Shown here: positions 33,144-41,594 of the stretch, in pieces | How the letters are laid out: every line of letters starts with the position of its first letter | How positions within the stretch are numbered: position 1 is the stretch's first letter | Origin: Paenibacillus typhae | GTDB taxonomy: Bacteria; Bacillota; Bacilli; Paenibacillales; Paenibacillaceae | DNA length: 64,000 nt | Direction of reading: 5' to 3' | NCBI RefSeq assembly: GCF_900099765.1 | Contig: NZ_FNDX01000023.1 | Location: 30,023 to 94,022 of the forward strand | Program-made: the position numbers and the translations under genes | The notes under the pieces: model-generated | What the model saw: only the letters and a program-made list of their open reading frames with translations | Databases searched by the model: none | Told to the model about the DNA's origin: nothing

Positions 33144-35459
33144 ATGCATTTTGCGGAAATTTCCATATCAGTAAGGTCCTTGGTCGAATATGTATTCAGC
33201 AGCGGCAGCCTTATGCCGGGCTTCAGCAGCGGTGCTGCAATGGCCGAGGGGACGCGCATTCATCAGCATATACAGAAGCAATATAAGGAAGGCGACCGTA
33301 AAGAGGTCTACCTCAAGACAGAAATAGTCCACGCGGGTCTCAAGTTTATCATTGACGGGCGTTGTGACGGACTGCTGACCGGGGAGGACGGGGCTGTTAC
33401 GGTAGAAGAGATTAAATCTACCGCGGAGCTGCTGGAGCCGGATTTTGCCGGCAAAGAGGTCCACTGGGCTCAGGCCCTGATGTATGCCTACATCCTTTGC
33501 CTGGATCTGGGGCTCACGGATATCACGGTGAAGCTCACTTATGTCCGGCGCGGCGGAGAAGAGCAGCAGAGCATGTACCGGAAAATGACAGCGGCGGAGC
33601 TGGAGGCATTCGCGGGCGATACCGTTGCCAGGTATGCCCCGTATGCGGAGCTGCTCGTCCGGCATCAGGAGCAGCGGGACAGCAGCATCCGCGCGCTGGC
33701 CTTTCCTTTTCCGGCCTACCGCAGCGGGCAGCGGCACTTTGCGGCAGCCGTCTACAAGTCGGTTGCCGAGGGGGTCAATCTGTTCGCCCAGGCGCCGACA
33801 GGGATCGGCAAAACGATGTCCACGCTTTTTCCGGCACTCAAGGCTCTGGGGGAGGGAAATGCAGCGGGGCTGTTCTACTTGACAGCCAAAACTGTCAATC
33901 GGCTGGCGGCACAGGAGGCCATCGGAATGCTGCTGGCGCAGGGCCTGCAGCTGCATGCCGTGACGCTGACCGCCAAAGACAAGGCCTGCTTCCGGGAGGA
34001 GGGGCTGTGCAGCAGCGAATTCTGCCCCTTCAGGGAAGGGTACTATGACCGGATCAACGGGGCAGTGCTCGACATACTGGAGCATGAAAAGCTGATGACA
34101 CAGGAAGTCATTGCCCGCTACGCCAAAAAGCATGTGGTGTGCCCGTTCGAATTCTCACTGGACACCGCGTATGCCTGTGATGCAGTGATCTGTGACTATA
34201 ACTATATCTATGACCCGCGGATCAGCCTGAAGCGGCTGCCGGAGGAGCGCAAGCGCCGGGCGGTGCTGCTGGTCGATGAAGCCCACAATCTGGTTGACCG
34301 CGGCCGGGCCATGTATTCAGCAGAGCTTACGAAAGCTCCGTTCCTTGGGCTGCAACGGCAGTTTAAGACGGTAAACAAGGCGCTTAGCGCTGCAGCCAAA
34401 GCTGTTAATGCCTTTTTCATTGCCCTGCGTAAAAGCTGCAGTGAAGACGGGGAAGGGAAATGGAGCACGTATCCGGAGGAGCTGCCCGGCCTGCTTGAAG
34501 CTTTTTCCCTGGAGGCGGAGGCTGAGCTGCTGTCTCCTTCCGCCCTTCTTCCTGTACCGGGGGAGGATGAGGAAGAGGGTCAGGGGCTGCTGGATACGTA
34601 TTTTGCGGTGCAGAATATGCTCCGTACCTTTAAAACCTACGATGAGCGGTACGTCACCTATGCCGAGGTCCGGCGCGGGGATGTGTACCTGAAGCTGTTC
34701 AATCTGGACCCCTCCCATCTGCTTCAGCAGATGGGCAAGAGCTTCCGCAGCCAGATCCTGTTCTCGGCCACACTGTCTCCGCTCTCTTATTACAGGGACA
34801 TGATCGGCGCAAGGGAGGAGGATTACAGCCTCACTGTTCCATCTCCGTTTCATAGAGAGCAGTGGGAGGTGTCGGTACTTCCCGTATCCACCCGTTACCG
34901 GGAGAGGGAAGCTTCACTGCAGCCGCTATGTGATGCCTTGAAAGGCATGACGGCCCGGAAGGGGAATTATCTTGTCTTTTTCCCTTCCTATGCTTATCTG
35001 CAGAATGTCTATGAGCTGTTCGCCGATAAATATCCGGAGGTCTCTACCCTTGTGCAGAGTACCGGGATGAGCGAGCCGGACCGGGAAAGCTTCCTTGCCT
35101 CGTTCCGTCCAGACAATCCGGAGACACTGCTTGGCTTTGCCGTGCTGGGCGGGATTTTCTCGGAGGGAGTGGATCTGCCGGGCGACCGGCTGAACGGCGT
35201 AATGGTTGTAGGCGTCGGCCTGCCCCAGGTGGGGCTGGAGCGCAATCTGCTGCGCAGCTATTTTCAGGCCGCAGCCAAAAACGGCTTCGATTACGCCTAC
35301 GTCTACCCGGGCATGTGCAAGGTACTGCAGGCCGGAGGCCGGCTGATCCGCAGCGAGAGCGATAACGGAGTTATTATCCTCGCTGACGACCGTTTCCTCC
35401 AGCCTCCCTACCGCAATCTGCTTCCGGATGAGTGGCAGGACTACCTTGTCATCACGTAA
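33144..35459 (+). CDS. RecB-like nuclease fused to DinG/XPD-type superfamily 2 helicase
   Basis: 771 residues. Residues 1-125 form a PD-(D/E)XK nuclease of the RecB/Cas4 type: GTRIH (His40), Asp71/Asp75 in IIDGRCDG, Glu89-Ile-Lys91, and Gln110-xxx-Tyr114. Then an XPD/DinG-like helicase: Walker A PTGIGKT (near 218-224), four Cys for an iron-sulfur cluster (ACFREEGLC, EFC, VVCPF), DEAH at 378-381, SATLSP, and motif VI-like region GVGLPQVGLER. Expected to act on DNA in the cytoplasm, probably in repair or defence; exact role unknown. The ATG at 33144 has AAGGGGGG 14 bases upstream, a bit far. Confidence 0.88.
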   Translation: MHFAEISISVRSLVEYVFSSGSLMPGFSSGAAMAEGTRIHQHIQKQYKEGDRKEVYLKTEIVHAGLKFIIDGRCDGLLTGEDGAVTVEEIKSTAELLEPDFAGKEVHWAQALMYAYILCLDLGLTDITVKLTYVRRGGEEQQSMYRKMTAAELEAFAGDTVARYAPYAELLVRHQEQRDSSIRALAFPFPAYRSGQRHFAAAVYKSVAEGVNLFAQAPTGIGKTMSTLFPALKALGEGNAAGLFYLTAKTVNRLAAQEAIGMLLAQGLQLHAVTLTAKDKACFREEGLCSSEFCPFREGYYDRINGAVLDILEHEKLMTQEVIARYAKKHVVCPFEFSLDTAYACDAVICDYNYIYDPRISLKRLPEERKRRAVLLVDEAHNLVDRGRAMYSAELTKAPFLGLQRQFKTVNKALSAAAKAVNAFFIALRKSCSEDGEGKWSTYPEELPGLLEAFSLEAEAELLSPSALLPVPGEDEEEGQGLLDTYFAVQNMLRTFKTYDERYVTYAEVRRGDVYLKLFNLDPSHLLQQMGKSFRSQILFSATLSPLSYYRDMIGAREEDYSLTVPSPFHREQWEVSVLPVSTRYREREASLQPLCDALKGMTARKGNYLVFFPSYAYLQNVYELFADKYPEVSTLVQSTGMSEPDRESFLASFRPDNPETLLGFAVLGGIFSEGVDLPGDRLNGVMVVGVGLPQVGLERNLLRSYFQAAAKNGFDYAYVYPGMCKVLQAGGRLIRSESDNGVIILADDRFLQPPYRNLLPDEWQDYLVIT

Positions 35460-35531
35460 GCGCTTATAATTACTTTTAATTATAGAATCACAACCTATAA
35501 TAGGCTTTTAGATTAGGCGGAATAAAAATCG

Positions 35532-35747
35532 GCTATTTAAAATGATTTTTAAGCCTGCAATAAGGCGGGAAGCGGCGGAGGGGAAGTTTGGAACTGTAGG
35601 AGCGTCAGCGACCGCCTTTGTCTGCGGATTTCCACCGCGAACAGCGGTAAAATAAAAGAAATCTGCAGACAACAGCGGCCGGAAGTCCAAACATTCCCTG
35701 TAGTCGCCCCTACGCCAGATTGAATTCTTGAATTCATTTTAAATAGC
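35532..35747. repeat. Structured repeat element, copy B, in the 5' leader of an oxidoreductase gene
   Basis: 216 bases inside the 307-base gap 35460-35766. Helices: GCTATTTAAAATGA (35532-35545)/TCATTTTAAATAGC (35734-35747), 14 bp perfect; CAAT-aa-GGCG (35558-35567)/CGCC-ag-ATTG (35713-35722); GGGGAAGTTTGGA (35580-35592)/TCCAAACATTCCCT (35686-35699); CCGC (35612-35615)/GCGG (35675-35678); TTGTCTGCGGATTTC (35618-35632)/GAAATCTGCAGACAA (35658-35672), one G-U; apical ACCGC-GAACA-GCGGT (35634-35648). Core segments match copy A; the variable helices do not match in sequence but pair equally well. The 3' arm ends seven bases before AGGAGG of the next gene. Confidence 0.87.
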
Positions 35748-35766
35748 ACCCACAGGAGGATAAGAC

Positions 35767-36735
35767 ATGACACTGAATATCGGAATTGTAGGCACCGGCT
35801 GGTTCTCCAAAGTACACGCGGATTTGCTGGCGGGGATGGAGGATGTGTCCCTGAAGGCCGTCTGCGGCAGCAGTAAGGCCAAAGGTGAGGAGATGGCCCG
35901 TCCCTACGGGGCGGAGGGCTACGGTGAAATAACAGAGATGCTGGACGCAGAGAAGCTTGATGCCGTCTATATCTGTGTGCCTCCGCAGTCGCACGGGGCC
36001 ATTGAGCGGTCGCTGATCAAGCGGGAGATTCCGTTCTTTATCGAGAAGCCGCTTGGATCAAGCACGGAAATCCCGGCAAGCCTGCTGCAGGATATCAAGG
36101 AGAAGAATCTGCTGACCTCGGTCGGCTACCACTTCCGCTATCAGGAGAACATCCAGCGGCTGAAGGCCGCGCTGCAGGGGGATAAAGTGGGTATGATCGT
36201 CGGACAGTGGATGGGCGATATGCCGGGCGTAGCCTGGTGGCGCAACCAGGAGCAATCCGGCGGACAGTTCACAGAGCAGACGACCCATATCGTCGACCTG
36301 CTGCGTTATCTGGCGGGTGAGGTGACCGAGGTGTACGGCCTGTTCGGCAACCGCATCATGCATGAGAAGCATGACGGAGTGACCGTAGCCGATGTCGGGA
36401 CGGTATCCCTGAAGCTGGCCAGCGGCGTAATCGCGAATATTTCCAACACCTGCGTTCTGCCGGGCGGCGTAGGGCGCAGCGGCATCAGCTTCTATAACGA
36501 CAACGGGCTGCTGGACTGGAATCCGGAGCGTCTGCTGGAGGTCCGCAGCGGCGACAGTAAAGAGCACGTAAATTCCGGTAATCCTTATCTGACAGAGAGT
36601 GAGGCGTTCCTGTATGCAGTGCGGACCGGGGACCGCTCGCGGATTCTGAGTGATTATGAGGACGGGTACAAGACGCTGAAGGTGACCTGTGCAGCCTTCG
36701 AATCCGCACAGAGCGGACTGCCGGTGAAGCTATAA
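35767..36735 (+). CDS. Gfo/Idh/MocA family oxidoreductase
   Basis: 322 residues. Rossmann start IGIVGTGWFSKVHADLL, CVPPQSHGAIE, FFIEKPLGSS with the EKP lysine, then the C-terminal domain with GGQFTEQTTHIVDLLRYLAG, the HIVD form found in inositol dehydrogenase-like members. NAD(P)-dependent oxidation or reduction of a sugar or polyol is expected; substrate unknown. ATG 35767 has AGGAGGATAAGAC upstream. Sits alone behind repeat copy B; only about 35% similarity by eye to the other oxidoreductase at 21862, so not a recent duplicate. Confidence 0.92.
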   Translation: MTLNIGIVGTGWFSKVHADLLAGMEDVSLKAVCGSSKAKGEEMARPYGAEGYGEITEMLDAEKLDAVYICVPPQSHGAIERSLIKREIPFFIEKPLGSSTEIPASLLQDIKEKNLLTSVGYHFRYQENIQRLKAALQGDKVGMIVGQWMGDMPGVAWWRNQEQSGGQFTEQTTHIVDLLRYLAGEVTEVYGLFGNRIMHEKHDGVTVADVGTVSLKLASGVIANISNTCVLPGGVGRSGISFYNDNGLLDWNPERLLEVRSGDSKEHVNSGNPYLTESEAFLYAVRTGDRSRILSDYEDGYKTLKVTCAAFESAQSGLPVKL

Positions 36736-36806
36736 AAAACCTGCAAGGTGGGGCTTACGCTTTGATGATTACTCAGGTACTTTGCGGGGGCCCAAAACCT
36801 TTACAG

Positions 36807-36845
36807 AAAAAAGGCCGGCAGACCGTTTAGCGGATCTGCCGGCCA
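36807..36845 (-). terminator. Intrinsic terminator of lrgAB
   Basis: GGCCGGCAGA (36813-36822) / TCTGCCGGCC (36835-36844) with partial inner pairing; minus-strand T run follows (A run at 36807-36812). Confidence 0.85.
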
Positions 36846-36865
36846 TCGGCCCAAGCGGGGTCGGC

Positions 36866-37549
36866 CTAGTGGAGGAAAACAGTGAGCAGCGCCGGCGCAA
36901 GGCCAATGGAGAACAGCGCAGTCAGAATCATCGAAATACTTGAGATGGTGCCGGTCAGCGAGCTAAGCTCGAATGCCTTGGAGGTACCGGTACCGTGCGC
37001 CGCGGTTCCCAGCGAAACACCGCGCGCAATTTCATTGTCAATGCGGAAGAGGCGCAGGACAGAAGGGCCCATCATCGTACCCAGCACACCGGTCAGGATA
37101 ACGAAGACTGCCGTGATGCTTGGAACACCGCCGATGCTCTGGGAGATGCTCATGGCGATCGGTGTAGTAACCGAACGGGGCACCAGGCTGTTAACCAGCT
37201 CTCCGCTTAAGTGCAGCCATTTGGCCAGCAGCATTGAGGAGAGCACGGCAATAACCGTTCCTGAGAGCACGCCAGCCGCAATTTCGGCGGCGTGCTTTTT
37301 GAGCACCTTGAAGTTTTTATGGAGTGGGATTGCAAAGGCGATGGTTGCCGGCTGCAGCAGATCCGTCAGCCATTTGCCTCCCGCATTGTAGGATTCATAC
37401 GAAACACCGGTCAGAAGCAGAATACCGATCATGATGAGCGGTGTAAGAATGAGCGGAGAGCAGTACATTTTGCCGCTCGTTGTGTAGATCCGTTTGGCCA
37501 GCAGATAGACCAGCAGTGTGATTCCTAATAGAACCATTCCTGTAATCAT
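36866..37549 (-). CDS. lrgB: LrgB/CidB family protein
   Basis: 227 residues, multi-helix membrane protein. Family motifs: TPLIMIGILLLTGVSYESYNAGG, LLQPATIAFAIPLHKN, LVPRSVTTPIAMSISQSIGGVPSITAVFVILTG and GTAAHGTGTSKAFE. LrgB works with the holin-like LrgA in control of murein hydrolase activity, or in export of pyruvate or glycolate as shown for relatives. Start ATG overlaps the lrgA stop by four bases (ATGA), so the two are translationally coupled. Confidence 0.93.
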   Translation of the reverse strand: MITGMVLLGITLLVYLLAKRIYTTSGKMYCSPLILTPLIMIGILLLTGVSYESYNAGGKWLTDLLQPATIAFAIPLHKNFKVLKKHAAEIAAGVLSGTVIAVLSSMLLAKWLHLSGELVNSLVPRSVTTPIAMSISQSIGGVPSITAVFVILTGVLGTMMGPSVLRLFRIDNEIARGVSLGTAAHGTGTSKAFELSSLTGTISSISMILTALFSIGLAPALLTVFLH

Positions 37550-37917
37550 GAGCCTCTACGCTCCTTTACTTTATAGATAGCTCCTGTCAGAAGTCCTGAT
37601 CCGGCCATTACGGCAAAGGTTCCGACAAGTACAACAGCCAGCACCTGCAGACCGTTCACCTCAAGCAGACCGGTATATTTCATGACTCCGACCGCGGAGG
37701 GGATGAAGAACAGCAGCAGCTCGGCAAGCAGCCAGGAAGCGCCGACCTCAACCCAGCTCAGCCGGATTGCCCCGGCCTCCAGCAGCAAAAACAGGATAAG
37801 CATGCCGATGATGCTTCCCGGAACCGGAAGATGCAGCAGCGGAGTCAATGTATTGATAAGCATGGAGAAAACCGTAAGTCCGGCAACCTGCAGCAAGCCT
37901 ATAATTAATTTTTTCAT
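37546..37917 (-). CDS. lrgA: CidA/LrgA family holin-like protein
   Basis: 123 residues with four membrane helices: LLQVAGLTVFSMLINTL, PGSIIGMLILFLLLEAG, LLAELLLFFIPSAVGVMKY and LAVVLVGTFAVMAGSGLLTGAIY. Matches LrgA/CidA, the small partner of LrgB. The PGSIIGM and FFIPSAVGVM stretches are characteristic. The gene diverges from a LysR-type regulator, the same layout as cidR/ywbI with cidAB in bacilli, so regulation by that protein and acetate or pyruvate status is likely. Confidence 0.93.
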   Translation of the reverse strand: MKKLIIGLLQVAGLTVFSMLINTLTPLLHLPVPGSIIGMLILFLLLEAGAIRLSWVEVGASWLLAELLLFFIPSAVGVMKYTGLLEVNGLQVLAVVLVGTFAVMAGSGLLTGAIYKVKERRGS

Positions 37918-38027
37918 AAGGCTTCGCCCCTTTCATTATATTGAAAGTTTACAACAATTATTTTCATAGGTAAAATGAATAGATTGAATAAGTGACATTC
38001 CATTTATCTATACATGAGGTGAATGAT

Positions 38028-38948
38028 TTGGATATCAGACAGTTACAGTATTTTGTGCAGGCAGCGCGGCTGAAGAGCTTCTCCAGAGCGGCGGAATCCC
38101 TGTTCATCACCCAGCCGACCATCAGCAAAATGATCCGTAACCTCGAAGAGGAGCTTGAAGCGGATCTGTTCTACCGTGAGGGGAAGAGTATCCGGCTGAC
38201 TGATGCAGGTGAGATCCTGCTGGCCAAGGCACAAAATATTGTGGAGTCCTTCAATAATCTGTCCGCAGAGCTGGACGGCCTGCGCAAGCTGCAGCGCGGG
38301 CATATCCGCATCGGCCTGCCGCCGATGGTGGGGGCGAGCTTTTTCCCTGCGGTGATCGGAGAGTTTCACCGGCGTTATCCTGATGTGACCATCCGGCTGC
38401 ATGAAGACGGAGCCAAAAAGGTGGCGGATGATGTAGAGACGGGGCTGCTGGATATCGGGGCAGTTGTGCTGCCGGCGGATACGGCGAAGTTCCACTGTTT
38501 TACCTTCGTTGAGGAGAAACTGGAGCTCCTGGTGCCGGCGGGGCACCGTCTGGCTGCAGCGGAGAGTGTGGCGCTGGGGGAGCTTGAGGCAGAGGAGTTC
38601 GTGCTGTTCCGCGAGGATTTTGCCCTGCATGACCGGATTATTACCGAGTGTGTAAAAGCGGGGTTTCAGCCAAACGTTGTCTATGAGAGCTCGCAATGGG
38701 ATCTGATCAGCCGGATGGTAGAGGCCGGGATGGGCATTGCCCTGCTGCCGGAGACGATCTGCCGGGATATGGACCGGACACGGATTGCCGTCGTCCCGCT
38801 TTCTGAGCCGGTTATTCCCTGGCAGCTGGGGATGATCTGGCGCAGGGACCGCTATCTTTCCTTCGCGGCGCGGGAATGGATCGCTTTTGCCATGGAGGTT
38901 CTGGGGAAGCTCTATCTTTCGCCGGGAAAAAATGTTAAAATGAAATAA
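38028..38948 (+). CDS. LysR family regulator divergent from lrgAB (CidR/YwbI-like)
   Basis: 306 residues. N-terminal winged helix DIRQLQYFVQAARLKSFSRAAESLFITQPTIS and linker helix, then a periplasmic-binding-like effector domain (HIRIGLPPMVGASFFP ... LLVPAGHRLAAAESV). TTG 38028 is taken as start because it gives the normal MDIRQLQYF beginning and has GAGGTG eight bases upstream; a GTG at 37992 in frame adds an unusual leader. The shared 110-base gap with lrgA contains the probable operator. Likely activates lrgAB. Confidence 0.88.
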   Translation: MDIRQLQYFVQAARLKSFSRAAESLFITQPTISKMIRNLEEELEADLFYREGKSIRLTDAGEILLAKAQNIVESFNNLSAELDGLRKLQRGHIRIGLPPMVGASFFPAVIGEFHRRYPDVTIRLHEDGAKKVADDVETGLLDIGAVVLPADTAKFHCFTFVEEKLELLVPAGHRLAAAESVALGELEAEEFVLFREDFALHDRIITECVKAGFQPNVVYESSQWDLISRMVEAGMGIALLPETICRDMDRTRIAVVPLSEPVIPWQLGMIWRRDRYLSFAAREWIAFAMEVLGKLYLSPGKNVKMK

Positions 38949-39060
38949 ATGTAAGTCCAGCTGTAAGTTCATCGACATTTTTTTCTTTTTTTTCAAAATA
39001 TGTTTTTTGGCATCATGCCTTATGATAGGAAAGAAGTTGATAGAGGGCAGGTGACTGATT

Positions 39061-39342
39061 ATGAAGTTTTACCGCGGTTCCCACGAAGATCGAAGCGATT
39101 ACCGAGAAGATGAGCTTTTTTTGACTATAGAGAGCCTTAGAAGTGAACTGCTGGAGGTCGCACAGGAACGCAGCCTCAGTGATCATATGGTCGTTGAGCT
39201 GAGCCAGCGTCTGGACGGTTATATTGTTATGGCCCAGAACAAAATGATGGAAGGTCTGAGAAGCCGCCAGAAGGAGCCTGCCCATTACGGAACCATCTCC
39301 AAAAGCAAGCGTGTAAGAAGCAAGTCTGCATTGCAGCAGTAA
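39061..39342 (+). CDS. Spo0E-like aspartyl-phosphate phosphatase
   Basis: 93 residues. Central VELSQRLDGYIVMAQNKMME fits the Spo0E signature (SQxLDxxI), a two-helix protein that dephosphorylates phosphorylated Spo0A or a related receiver and so delays sporulation. The N-terminal 55 residues are longer than the usual Spo0E family (about 50-85 total) and very acidic/basic mixed; the C-terminal tail is basic. ATG 39061 with AGGGCAGGTG upstream. Terminator follows at 39385. Confidence 0.83.
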   Translation: MKFYRGSHEDRSDYREDELFLTIESLRSELLEVAQERSLSDHMVVELSQRLDGYIVMAQNKMMEGLRSRQKEPAHYGTISKSKRVRSKSALQQ

Positions 39343-39384
39343 TACCGCTTGAACATGTTCACCATAACGTAGTGCGTCATTTGA

Positions 39385-39409
39385 GGCCCCGCCTGTGCGG
39401 GGCCGTTTT
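39385..39409 (+). terminator. Intrinsic terminator
   Basis: GGCCCCGC - CTGT - GCGGGGCC followed by GTTTTG. Confidence 0.88.
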
Positions 39410-39484
39410 GTTGTGCTTTCTACAGGCAGTACCTATAATGGAATTAAAAACAAGTTTAATTCGCATTGTTAAGGAGGGTGCCGG

Positions 39485-40897
39485 GTGGAGAACAAGCTGA
39501 CAACATTACGTTCTGAAATTGAGGACAATCTGTCCCGCTCCGGACACAGCCTTGCTTCATTTGCTAAAATTTCCGGTCTTAACCGCGGCAGCCTGAGCGC
39601 CATTCTCCATGGTAATCCCCCAAAGCCCGTCTCCCTGGGCCAGCTGGATACATTAACAGAGGCGCTTGGATACCCTGAGGGCTGGTTCTATCCGCTTTAT
39701 GTGGATGAATGCTTCAGTGAAGAAAAGGTCTCGCGGCGCAGGGCGGAGCCTTTTTTGATCCGCTGTGCCATTACGGGCAGGAAGCAGTGTGTGGAAGAAA
39801 CCATAAACCGGATGATGGAGTATCAGAAGCCGCTGGATATCATCTATTCGGTAGCGGAGAAGCTGTTTGCCTGCGGAAAAATCCAGGAGTCCAAACCTTT
39901 CTATAAAATCATTGTGGAGCATGAGCAGGACAGCTATTCGGAAAGGATGGCAATCAGCCAATACCGGATCTTCAAGGCGCTGGGAACCGTTGCCGATATG
40001 GAAGACATGCTGCGGGCAGTCATCGCCTACGAGCCGTTCCGCGGACGTCTGCCCGAGCATCTGCAGCTTGAAGGGCTGCTGAAGCTGGCCAATGTATGCT
40101 TTTCCCTGCACAGATGGAGCGATATGGAGAGATATGCCGATGAGCTTAGAGGCTTGGCAAGCGGGATCTACCGGGAACAGCTCAGGAATAAAGCCGGAAG
40201 GCGAAGCGAGGGGCTGCCGCTGCTGCGGCCGCTTGTACTGTATTATGCCCAGGGGCATCTGATGAAGGCCACTTCTCTCGCCAAGCAGGGGAAATACGGG
40301 GAGGCCATAACGTTTACAGACATGTATGCTGATCTCAGCTGGTTTGAAATGCTGGATGAGGAGGGCCTACGCCTTGTCGATGCGTTCAAGTCATTTGCCG
40401 TCGGAAACCGCTATACACTCGAGCTTATGAAGGGGAACAGTGCCGTTCTGCCGGAATATATGGCCTACCTGGCTGACTATCCTGCTGAAGTGCTGGCGGG
40501 TCTGGTCAGTATTCTGGAGGCTGCCAACCGCTTCGGCTTCTCTGTCGACCATGTACTGGAGCGCTTTTCCAGGGAGATGGCCGGCTTTGACCGGTTCAAG
40601 GATTATATTAATATTGACCGCATCTACCGGCTGGGTTATCAGCTGGCTGTATATTATCTGGAGCGCGGGCAGGCTCAGCTGGGGGTCACTTATATTCTGC
40701 AATGTCTCAAGACTGCCGTTCAGCTGAACAGCGCCAGGGATATGATTGAATGCGTTGCCTTATTTGAAGCAAACCGCGTACAGGCAACGGGAGAGCAGTT
40801 GCAGAAGTACAGTGAGCTGATCCAAGGCCTGGTCCCCAAAAAGGACAGCGCCGAACAGGGACGGCCGCTCTCCGGCGTAACAAAACGCTCTTTCTGA
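39485..40897 (+). CDS. XRE-type HTH protein with helical repeat region
   Basis: 470 residues. N-terminal helix-turn-helix (about 1-70): SFAKISGLNRGSLSAILHG and YPEGWFYPLYVDE. The remaining 400 residues are helical with pairs resembling TPR units (for example KIQESKPFYKIIVEHEQDSYSERM, RHWSDMERYADELRG-like segments and GVTYILQCLKTAVQLN), the plan of quorum or peptide-sensing regulators of the Rgg/PlcR type, although no signal peptide gene is seen nearby. GTG 39485 follows AAGGAGGGTGCCGG. Targets unknown. Confidence 0.82.
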   Translation: MENKLTTLRSEIEDNLSRSGHSLASFAKISGLNRGSLSAILHGNPPKPVSLGQLDTLTEALGYPEGWFYPLYVDECFSEEKVSRRRAEPFLIRCAITGRKQCVEETINRMMEYQKPLDIIYSVAEKLFACGKIQESKPFYKIIVEHEQDSYSERMAISQYRIFKALGTVADMEDMLRAVIAYEPFRGRLPEHLQLEGLLKLANVCFSLHRWSDMERYADELRGLASGIYREQLRNKAGRRSEGLPLLRPLVLYYAQGHLMKATSLAKQGKYGEAITFTDMYADLSWFEMLDEEGLRLVDAFKSFAVGNRYTLELMKGNSAVLPEYMAYLADYPAEVLAGLVSILEAANRFGFSVDHVLERFSREMAGFDRFKDYINIDRIYRLGYQLAVYYLERGQAQLGVTYILQCLKTAVQLNSARDMIECVALFEANRVQATGEQLQKYSELIQGLVPKKDSAEQGRPLSGVTKRSF

Positions 40898-40916
40898 TAC
40901 AGTATTTATACCGCTC

Positions 40917-40943
40917 CTCCGCTTATAAAGCGGGGGTTTTTTG
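40917..40943 (+). terminator. Intrinsic terminator
   Basis: CCTCCGCTT - ATA - AAGCGGGGG (one G-U) followed by TTTTTTG, 20 bases after the XRE gene. Confidence 0.85.
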
Positions 40944-41003
40944 TGTTTTGCGGCCAAGGGCGACCGTTCGCCATTCCGTAAAAATTGATAGCGTATTCAG
41001 TGT

Positions 41004-41032
41004 TTGACAAAGACCGGGCTTGAAAATATAAT
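41004..41032 (+). promoter_or_regulatory. Consensus sigma-A promoter of the marR-ABC exporter operon
   Basis: TTGACA (41004-41009), 17-base spacer, TATAAT (41027-41032): a perfect match to the vegetative consensus. Start of transcription expected near 41039. Confidence 0.92.
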
Positions 41033-41080
41033 TAGGTAGCCTAATTAATATTGTATTTAATTATTAGTAGACCTAACTAA
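41030..41080 (+). promoter_or_regulatory. Probable MarR operator pair
   Basis: AATTAGG-TAG-CCTAATT (41030-41046) is a perfect inverted repeat overlapping the -10 box and the start point; a related imperfect site lies at 41064-41080 (TTAGTAGACCTAACTAA). Placed to let the encoded MarR protein repress its own operon. Confidence 0.75.
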
Positions 41081-41141
41081 ATATGAGGAGGCGGGACTCG
41101 TTGGGATAGAGAGCGAAAATCCAGTCGCACAACGGCTCTTT

Positions 41142-41594
41142 ATGGCCCTGCGGCAGCTGCGCAAAGCCCATGTGCATCAGACCGTAGACGGCCATAAGCC
41201 GAGTGAAATGACTTTACTGATATGCCTCGCCAGAAAATCGCGCACACCTGAGGAAGGGCTTAAGGTTTCCGAAATCAGCCGGCTGCTGGGAATCACGCCT
41301 CCCACGGTGACGCAGCTGATTAACAGCCTCGAGGCCAAAGACATGGTAGAGCGCCAGCCGGACCCTTCCGACCGCAGAGTGGTAAGGATCCGGCTGACGG
41401 AGCAGGGCAGGGTTATTACGAGAAAAGCGCGGAGTCATATGGATGCTTCACTGCGCAAGCTGGTGGAATATTTGGGTGAAGAAGAGAGCAACCTTCTAGC
41501 AGACCTGTTAATGAAGGTGCAGACATTCATTGAAGAGAATCCGCGGCCTGATCTGGACCTGTTACAAATGAACGGAGATGAGAAGAATGATTAA
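41142..41594 (+). CDS. MarR family transcriptional regulator (start region disturbed)
   Basis: At least 150 residues. Winged helix: LKVSEISRLLGITPPTVTQLINSLEAKDMV, wing RQPDPSDRRVVRIRLTEQG. ATG 41142 has no ribosome binding site and cuts into helix 1; the same frame continues upstream as I-E-S-E-N-P-V-A-Q-R-L-F, a normal MarR beginning. The AGGAGG at 41086 points at TTG 41101, but that frame meets TAG two codons later; one added base near 41104 would join them. So either ATA 41106 or 41142 is used, or the gene has a frameshift here. Controls the two downstream ABC genes through the operators at 41030-41080. Confidence 0.85.
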   Translation: MALRQLRKAHVHQTVDGHKPSEMTLLICLARKSRTPEEGLKVSEISRLLGITPPTVTQLINSLEAKDMVERQPDPSDRRVVRIRLTEQGRVITRKARSHMDASLRKLVEYLGEEESNLLADLLMKVQTFIEENPRPDLDLLQMNGDEKND

